In this document: positions 59,484 to 64,000 of the stretch, piece by piece
Layout of the letters: every line of letters begins with the position of its first letter
Position numbering within the stretch: the first letter of the stretch is position 1
NCBI RefSeq assembly: GCF_014529945.1
Contig: NZ_JACVFB010000002.1
Coordinates: 1,488,001 to 1,552,000, forward strand
From: Chitinophaga varians
Lineage (GTDB): Bacteria; Bacteroidota; Bacteroidia; Chitinophagales; Chitinophagaceae
Length of the DNA: 64,000 nucleotides
Reading direction: 5' to 3'
Program-made: the position numbers and the translations under genes
The notes under the pieces: model-generated
Told to the model about the DNA's origin: nothing
Databases searched by the model: none
The model's input: the letters and a program-made list of their open reading frames with translations, nothing else

Positions 59484-59491
59484 GACCTTTG
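59484..59491 (+). promoter_or_regulatory. Candidate -7 element GACCTTTG of the hydrolase gene
   Basis: One mismatch to TAnnTTTG, followed by TAT, 39 bases before ATG 59530. Same string as at 18087 and 56388. Confidence 0.35.
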
Positions 59492-59529
59492 TATTGTCAA
59501 CATCATTAAAGGTTTAAAAAACGTACAAA

Positions 59530-60465
59530 ATGAAAACGTATCCTGCCAATAACGCCTGGAAACAATTAAATGCATTGCTGCCTTCCGGCTTCCGGATGAG
59601 TGAAGTTAATATGCCGCTGGAAGAAGAGTGGGAATGGAAAGGCAATAAAATTCATCTGGACCGATACCCCAGTCCTGATGCTAAATACAGGCTCTTTCTG
59701 CATCACGGCGTTGGTACAAACGGCAGACAGATGAGCATGATTTTTGGCCACAAAATAGCGGCATTAGGTTATGATGTAGTAGCCATCGATAATCTCGGCT
59801 ATGGTATGACCGAAGTCAATCAGAAAGATATCACTTATGAGGACTGGGTACATTGTTTCGCCGACTTCGTACATGCAGAAACAAAACGGGACTATAAAAA
59901 ACCGGTCCTTTATGGATTAAGCGCAGGAGGGATGCTCTGTTACAATGCTGCCTGCTTTATGCAGGAGGTACACGGTATCATTGGGATGTGCTTCCTTAAA
60001 AATGATGATAAACAAATCGGAAAAGAAACCGCCAAATTCGGTTGGGCAAACCGGCTCACCTTCCCGGTGATGAAAGCACTCTGCAAGATTGGCTTTAAAA
60101 GAGTGAAAATCCCGATGAAAGCAGTGTCTAAGATGAACTGTCTTGCCAACGACAAAGATGCTTTGAAGATCTTCCTGAAAGATAAAACATCGGCAGGGGC
60201 AAGTGTACAAATGCAGTTCATGTATGAATATGCACATTATAAATTACCGGTTCCTGTTAACCAGTTCGATAAATGCCCTATCCTGCTGACCCAGCCGGAA
60301 AAGGACAGATGGACACCGCTTCATTTAAGCGAAATTTCGATGAAAGGAATCAAGGCGCCCTATACAGTAAAAATATTGGAAAACGGTGGGCACTATCCCA
60401 TGGAGAATACTGCATTGCAACAACTGGTGCAATATGCCGATGAATTTATCCAGTCACTGAAGTAA
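59530..60465 (+). CDS. Alpha/beta hydrolase
   Basis: 311 residues. YRLFLHHGVGTNGRQMSMIFG carries the oxyanion-hole His-Gly; the nucleophile elbow is LYGLSAGGMLCYNAA (Ser about residue 138), Asp is likely in TQPEKDRWTPLHL and the catalytic His in ENGGHYPMEN near the end. The family covers lipases and esterases. No signal peptide. It follows the frameshifted Crp/Fnr regulator 78 bases downstream, which may control it. Confidence 0.92.
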   Translation: MKTYPANNAWKQLNALLPSGFRMSEVNMPLEEEWEWKGNKIHLDRYPSPDAKYRLFLHHGVGTNGRQMSMIFGHKIAALGYDVVAIDNLGYGMTEVNQKDITYEDWVHCFADFVHAETKRDYKKPVLYGLSAGGMLCYNAACFMQEVHGIIGMCFLKNDDKQIGKETAKFGWANRLTFPVMKALCKIGFKRVKIPMKAVSKMNCLANDKDALKIFLKDKTSAGASVQMQFMYEYAHYKLPVPVNQFDKCPILLTQPEKDRWTPLHLSEISMKGIKAPYTVKILENGGHYPMENTALQQLVQYADEFIQSLK

Positions 60466-60598
60466 AAATCAATCTGGAAAATTCTCATAAATGATTGCAC
60501 GGATCTTCTTAAGTTTAAGCAGAAAAAGCGGGTAAAGGCCCTTTCGGATAGGGCTGTTGGTGAAGGAATGGTTGACAAATGGCAAATAACCCACCCAC

Positions 60599-62128
60599 AT
60601 GAAAAGTAAACTGTTCTTATTTTTTGTCCTTCTGATCATAATCGGCAGCCCAACTGAGATACTTCGAGCACAGGACACTGTCTGGAGAGTATTTGATACG
60701 GGGAAACTCGATTCCCTGAATTCCACTGTTTTAAAGGAGAAAAGATTAATTCAGGTTTTTATCCCGCCGGCTTATAAACCCGGTAGCGCCGATAAATATG
60801 ATGTGCTGTATGTCCTGGACGGGGGCAACTGGAATACAGGCCTGATCCTGAAAATCAGGCGGTTTTTGGAAGATGAACACTATATGCCACCAACCATCAT
60901 CGTCAGCATACTGGGAATAGACCGCAACAAAGACCTGACGCCTACACGCATCGACAATTGGAAGACTTCCGGTGGCGCAACTAACTTCCTCCACTTTATT
61001 AAAGATGAACTGGTCCCCTATGTTAATAAAACATACCCTTCCAATGGTGATAATACGCTCTGGGGCCATTCCCTCGGTGGTATGTTCGTCATCAATGCGC
61101 TCCTGAATGCTCCACAGGCATTTAAATCTTACATCGCCGTAGACCCAAGCCTCTGGTGGGATAACTGCCTTGTGCCCAAGATGGCCCGCGACAGATTACC
61201 TGCGCTGGCTGGAACCAATACTACCCTGTTTATTAGCAGCAGAGAAGGAAAGGAAGGAGAAGGCATGAAGGTAGATAGTATGAACAAGGTGCTTACGGAA
61301 GCCGCACCTCCGGGGTTGTTGTGGAAAAGCACCGCCTACCCGGATGAAACACACAGCTCCGTAAGATTAAAAAGTATATATGATGGACTGAAATTCAGCT
61401 ATGGATGGCACAATGGCCAGATAGAGTTCCACCCGATGAATGGTATCATCCGGAAAAATGATACGGTTAAAATCTGGTATTTTGGAGATACAACCAAAGC
61501 ATATTATACGCGGAATGGATCTGAGCCAACAACATCATCTGAGAAAGTACAACCGGAGACCGCCATCACGGATGCTACGGTATTTACGGTAAAGCAGTTT
61601 ACCAACCGTGCCCGTTATGATAAAATAAAGTCCGGTAGTTTTGTGGCGGGAAAAACATTACAACCACTGTCCAGGCCTTCAGGTATGCAACCTGGTGGTT
61701 TTCATTATGCCTACTATGAGGTCGACTGGGACAAGTTTCAGGGCCTGAAAGGACTAAAGCCGCAGCTGACAGGCATTGCAGACAGTACCTTTAACCCGCA
61801 AAAGCTTCCGCGAAAAAACAATTATGCCCTGCTATTAGATGGGATGTTGGAAACAAAGGAAGAAGGGTATTATATTTTTCTGCTGGATGCTGATACGGAT
61901 TCAAGATTGTATCTCAATGATCAGTTACTGATACGATGGCAGGGTTCCTACAGTGATCGCACATCCTCCTACATGATACCCCTGAAGAAAGGTTTCTATC
62001 AGTTTCGGCTGGAATACCTGCACAAGAAGGAGGATTTCACTTTAGAGCTGGGTTATGTTACACCCGGTGGTATCAGTACAAAAAAAGCGGGGCCGCTCCC
62101 CCCTCATCTGCAATATAGCCGGCGGTAA
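60599..62128 (+). CDS. Secreted esterase with PA14-like C-terminal domain
   Basis: 509 residues. Signal peptide (LFFVLLIIIGSPTEILRAQ). The esterase-D-like domain has YDVLYVLDGGNWNTG and the nucleophile elbow WGHSLGGMFVINALL (Ser near residue 156), with His in YPDETHSSVRLK. After a short strand-rich region (YYTRNGSEPTTSS, a chitobiase-type sugar-binding module), residues 410-509 resemble a PA14 domain: YYIFLLDADTDSRLYLNDQLLIRW and FYQFRLEYLHKKEDFTLEL. The combination suggests removal of acyl or feruloyl groups from polysaccharides. Monocistronic. Confidence 0.9.
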   Translation: MKSKLFLFFVLLIIIGSPTEILRAQDTVWRVFDTGKLDSLNSTVLKEKRLIQVFIPPAYKPGSADKYDVLYVLDGGNWNTGLILKIRRFLEDEHYMPPTIIVSILGIDRNKDLTPTRIDNWKTSGGATNFLHFIKDELVPYVNKTYPSNGDNTLWGHSLGGMFVINALLNAPQAFKSYIAVDPSLWWDNCLVPKMARDRLPALAGTNTTLFISSREGKEGEGMKVDSMNKVLTEAAPPGLLWKSTAYPDETHSSVRLKSIYDGLKFSYGWHNGQIEFHPMNGIIRKNDTVKIWYFGDTTKAYYTRNGSEPTTSSEKVQPETAITDATVFTVKQFTNRARYDKIKSGSFVAGKTLQPLSRPSGMQPGGFHYAYYEVDWDKFQGLKGLKPQLTGIADSTFNPQKLPRKNNYALLLDGMLETKEEGYYIFLLDADTDSRLYLNDQLLIRWQGSYSDRTSSYMIPLKKGFYQFRLEYLHKKEDFTLELGYVTPGGISTKKAGPLPPHLQYSRR

Positions 62129-62135
62129 GATTGCC

Positions 62136-62777
62136 CTATTTTTCAAATGGAGGCAGCTGAAAAATGACCGGTTGTAATATCATCTCCTGCGTTATCCGTG
62201 CGATCAGCTGCCGCGCCTGCGTCAGATGGTGCGACGGGAACAGGGTATCATATTCCGGTTGTTCTGTGGCATTCATGAGCAACCCTTCCTGTAACGCCGG
62301 TGCATAAGGATCGGCATACAGCTGGTCCATATCAAAACCGTCTCTTAGCAATCTATCCACCATCACTGCTTCCCGCATACCTGTATGTCCTGCCTCGGCT
62401 GCCGTTACTTTCAACACATAGCTGCACTCCTTAAAGGGGATGATGACTGACGCGATGTAGGTGATGCCGCTGGGTTGCTGCGGAAATTTAAACAGCGTGC
62501 TGACCAATGGGATGTGCTGATGATGAGCCAGGTCTACAGCGAGGATGCCTCCTCCGGCGCTGGTCACGGAAGTCCGGAAAAACTGCCGGATAGCGGATAT
62601 ATCTTTGACGGAAGGAATGTCTGGCGGAAGGTCATAGTAATTAACGGAAACGGATATACTTTGTCCCGGGTGGGTCCATTGGATAATGCCGGAGGTATCA
62701 CGTACCTTCTCCCATCCGAGATCGGGGATGCTCAAGGCTTTAATAGGGGCCGCTTTTTTGCGGAAAAAAGTAAACAT
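62136..62777 (-). CDS. Hypothetical protein, 213 aa
   Basis: Soluble, no signal peptide. Starts MFTFFRKKAAPIKALSIPDLGWE, with mixed strands (GIIQWTHPGQSISVSVNYYDLPPDIP) and helices, and contains ECSYVLKVTAAEAGHTGMRE. The family is not recognised. It is convergent with the esterase gene, the stops only 7 bases apart, with no clear terminator. Confidence 0.7.
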   Translation of the reverse strand: MFTFFRKKAAPIKALSIPDLGWEKVRDTSGIIQWTHPGQSISVSVNYYDLPPDIPSVKDISAIRQFFRTSVTSAGGGILAVDLAHHQHIPLVSTLFKFPQQPSGITYIASVIIPFKECSYVLKVTAAEAGHTGMREAVMVDRLLRDGFDMDQLYADPYAPALQEGLLMNATEQPEYDTLFPSHHLTQARQLIARITQEMILQPVIFQLPPFEK

Positions 62778-62843
62778 AGGTATAATAAGCTATTGGGACA
62801 GTTCGCAAAATAATCAAAATAGCCTGTAAGTATAAAAATAAAA

Positions 62844-62885
62844 GATCTCCGCCATGGCCGCTGCCTTTGCGCCACGACGGAGATC
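62844..62885 (-). terminator. Hairpin at the 3' end of the zincin lipoprotein gene
   Basis: 8-bp stem GATCTCCG / CGGAGATC with a GC-rich inner loop that pairs further; 17 bases past the minus-strand stop. Confidence 0.6.
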
Positions 62886-62902
62886 AGCGAATAACGATGT
62901 GC

Positions 62903-63637
62903 TTAGAAATTTGACGACAGGTAGCTGCTACAGTTAGGATCAGAAGCGGCTAATGTGCTGGCATTGTAAGGCGGACGATTGGTATTGCAATATTTAGCTT
63001 CTGCTGATACTGCAAAGTATTCTGCCTGATTGCTCAATACATAAGATCCTGCAGGATATACGTTGGAATAACGACAATTCTGCCACAGATTATAGATGGT
63101 GGAATTGTTGAAACCGCCGGATACCCAGTTGTCATGCAGGTAGTGGAACAGTTCATGGAAGATAACGTTACCTGGTCCGGTATGTACGTTCCGGTAAACA
63201 CTGAAGTTTACAATATACACGTTGCCGTTAGTGTAAAACAGGTCGCCCTGTCCGGGGGAATTGTACACATTGATAGGACAATTGGTCATCCTTGATTTGG
63301 TGGTGGCGGTGGTGCTGGTGGTGTACAATTGATCGATTTCTCCATTTACCAGTGCCTTGATGTCATTAGGCACAGTGCCGTAATAATTAACAGTGAAAGA
63401 TCGGTAGGCGGCAGCAGTTACGAGACCAGTGGCTTCGCCTCTGGCATTTTTGTTTTTGTTGAAGAGGTCGATGATCTTTTGCCTTTCTGGTGTGATGGTA
63501 AGGTGGTCTTCAACAAGTTGCGGAACGGGTTTTTCAGGGGCTACAGCGGGTTGGTCCGCTTTTTTACAACCGTACTGAATGGTGATGATTAACAACAGCG
63601 CAATAGCTGAGTTAACGAGGGTTTTGGTGCGTCTCAT
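62903..63637 (-). CDS. Zincin-type metallopeptidase lipoprotein
   Basis: 244 residues. Signal peptide with lipobox QYGC (Cys26), then a Pro/Glu linker. The metal site is HELFHYLHD (about 162-170), a H-E-x-x-H motif, and a possible third ligand Glu lies in SNQAEYFAVSAEAKY, 40 residues later. Six Cys suggest disulfides in the periplasm or on the surface. No named peptidase family was recognised with confidence; the cleaved substrate is unknown. Confidence 0.82.
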   Translation of the reverse strand: MRRTKTLVNSAIALLLIITIQYGCKKADQPAVAPEKPVPQLVEDHLTITPERQKIIDLFNKNKNARGEATGLVTAAAYRSFTVNYYGTVPNDIKALVNGEIDQLYTTSTTATTKSRMTNCPINVYNSPGQGDLFYTNGNVYIVNFSVYRNVHTGPGNVIFHELFHYLHDNWVSGGFNNSTIYNLWQNCRYSNVYPAGSYVLSNQAEYFAVSAEAKYCNTNRPPYNASTLAASDPNCSSYLSSNF

Positions 63638-63768
63638 TGGTAAGATTTTGGGTGAAGGTTATTACTCGCCTGAACTGGCCAGACAAGTGGGTTTCAAAAA
63701 TCACACAATGCTACAACCTAAAACTGCTATTGAGCGTCAATTGCGGTGGAGTTACAGGCTGCCATTGC

Positions 63769-64000
63769 CTAAAATGTGACGCCGAGAATGAACACGTTGG
63801 TACTCACCAGTTTGTCGGAAATATTTACTATCTCATCATTTATTTTAATGTCAGGAGGGTATTTGTAGGTATAACCACGGTATAAATAAGACGCATATAC
63901 GCCGAACTTACTGAAATGACGGATGATACCGGCGCCCACTCCCCAGAAATACTTACCTGTTTCGTTAAAGGTGGTCATCTGTTGAATGCCGGAAGGGGCC
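63769..64000 (-). CDS. Outer-membrane beta-barrel protein, C-terminal part (partial)
   Basis: The frame is open through the window end, so only the last ~77 residues are seen: PSGIQQMTTFNETGKYFWGV and alternating strands (GAGIIRHFSKFGVYASYLYRG, DKLVSTNVFILGVTF). Terminal Phe and the alternating pattern indicate an outer-membrane barrel. ATG 63978 may be internal. Confidence 0.7.
   Translation of the reverse strand, partial: APSGIQQMTTFNETGKYFWGVGAGIIRHFSKFGVYASYLYRGYTYKYPPDIKINDEIVNISDKLVSTNVFILGVTF

Noticed and set aside
1-64000. CRISPR arrays, rRNA genes, complete IS elements or prophage
   Set aside because: No regularly spaced repeats, rRNA signature, transposase or phage structural gene was seen anywhere in the window.

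Overview
The window looks like the start of a chromosome from a Bacteroidota bacterium, most likely a Chitinophaga-like member of the Chitinophagaceae. It opens with dnaA. It carries a SusC/SusD pair with sulfatases, a GLPGLI/TonB-receptor pair and lipoproteins ending in CKK at the lipobox. Its promoters follow the Bacteroidota pattern TTTG-N19-TAnnTTTG (exact upstream of all three tRNA genes) and Shine-Dalgarno sequences are scarce. GC content appears to be close to 50 per cent. No complete insertion sequence, prophage, rRNA operon or CRISPR array was seen.

Layout. 0-4.7 kb: dnaA, tRNA-Ser(GCT), an unknown protein, a GNAT acetyltransferase, and a GreA/Rnk-like protein behind a run of three hairpins. 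4.7-16.3 kb: a siderophore-type TonB receptor, then a sulfated-glycan utilisation locus (SusC, SusD, two tandem sulfatases) with a convergent AraC regulator. 16.3-20.8 kb: a quinone reductase, tRNA-Pro(TGG), a decayed gene, an epoxide hydrolase, a second tRNA-Pro-like 3' end, and an acyltransferase. 20.8-30.4 kb: small stress or detoxification-type genes (DUF3892, DUF1826-like, DUF4242, VOC, NTF2-like, HxlR regulator, DoxX-like), a class 3 lipase, a small secreted cysteine protein (copy A), and an ECF sigma factor with a membrane partner. 30.4-38.8 kb: an RHS polymorphic toxin with a candidate immunity gene, further unknown or SUKH-type proteins, an isochorismatase-like hydrolase and a Crp/Fnr regulator. 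38.8-48.3 kb: DoxX/HxlR divergent pair with a clear double operator, lipoproteins, a nucleotidyltransferase, an SDR, small membrane proteins, Crp/Fnr and AraC regulators, and a second identical tRNA-Pro. 48.5-52.2 kb: a two-gene cassette encoding a protein with a LecA-like lectin domain and a secreted single-haem protein. 52.2-57.2 kb: TonB receptor plus GLPGLI protein, small secreted cysteine protein (copy B) and an AraC regulator. 57.2-64 kb: an SDR lacking its catalytic lysine, an SRPBCC protein behind a perfect 26-bp palindrome, a frameshifted Crp/Fnr gene, two hydrolases, a zincin-type lipoprotein and the tail of an outer-membrane protein cut by the window end.

How the parts work together. 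The SusC/SusD/sulfatase block is a compact import-and-desulfation system. The RHS toxin and the gene 9 bases behind it form a probable toxin-immunity pair. The lectin/haem cassette is the best candidate for an undescribed system. The two copies of the 95-residue secreted protein are each bracketed by the same inverted repeat and share upstream DNA, so they behave like cassettes. Many of the remaining genes are one-gene regulator/target pairs typical of accessory Chitinophaga DNA.
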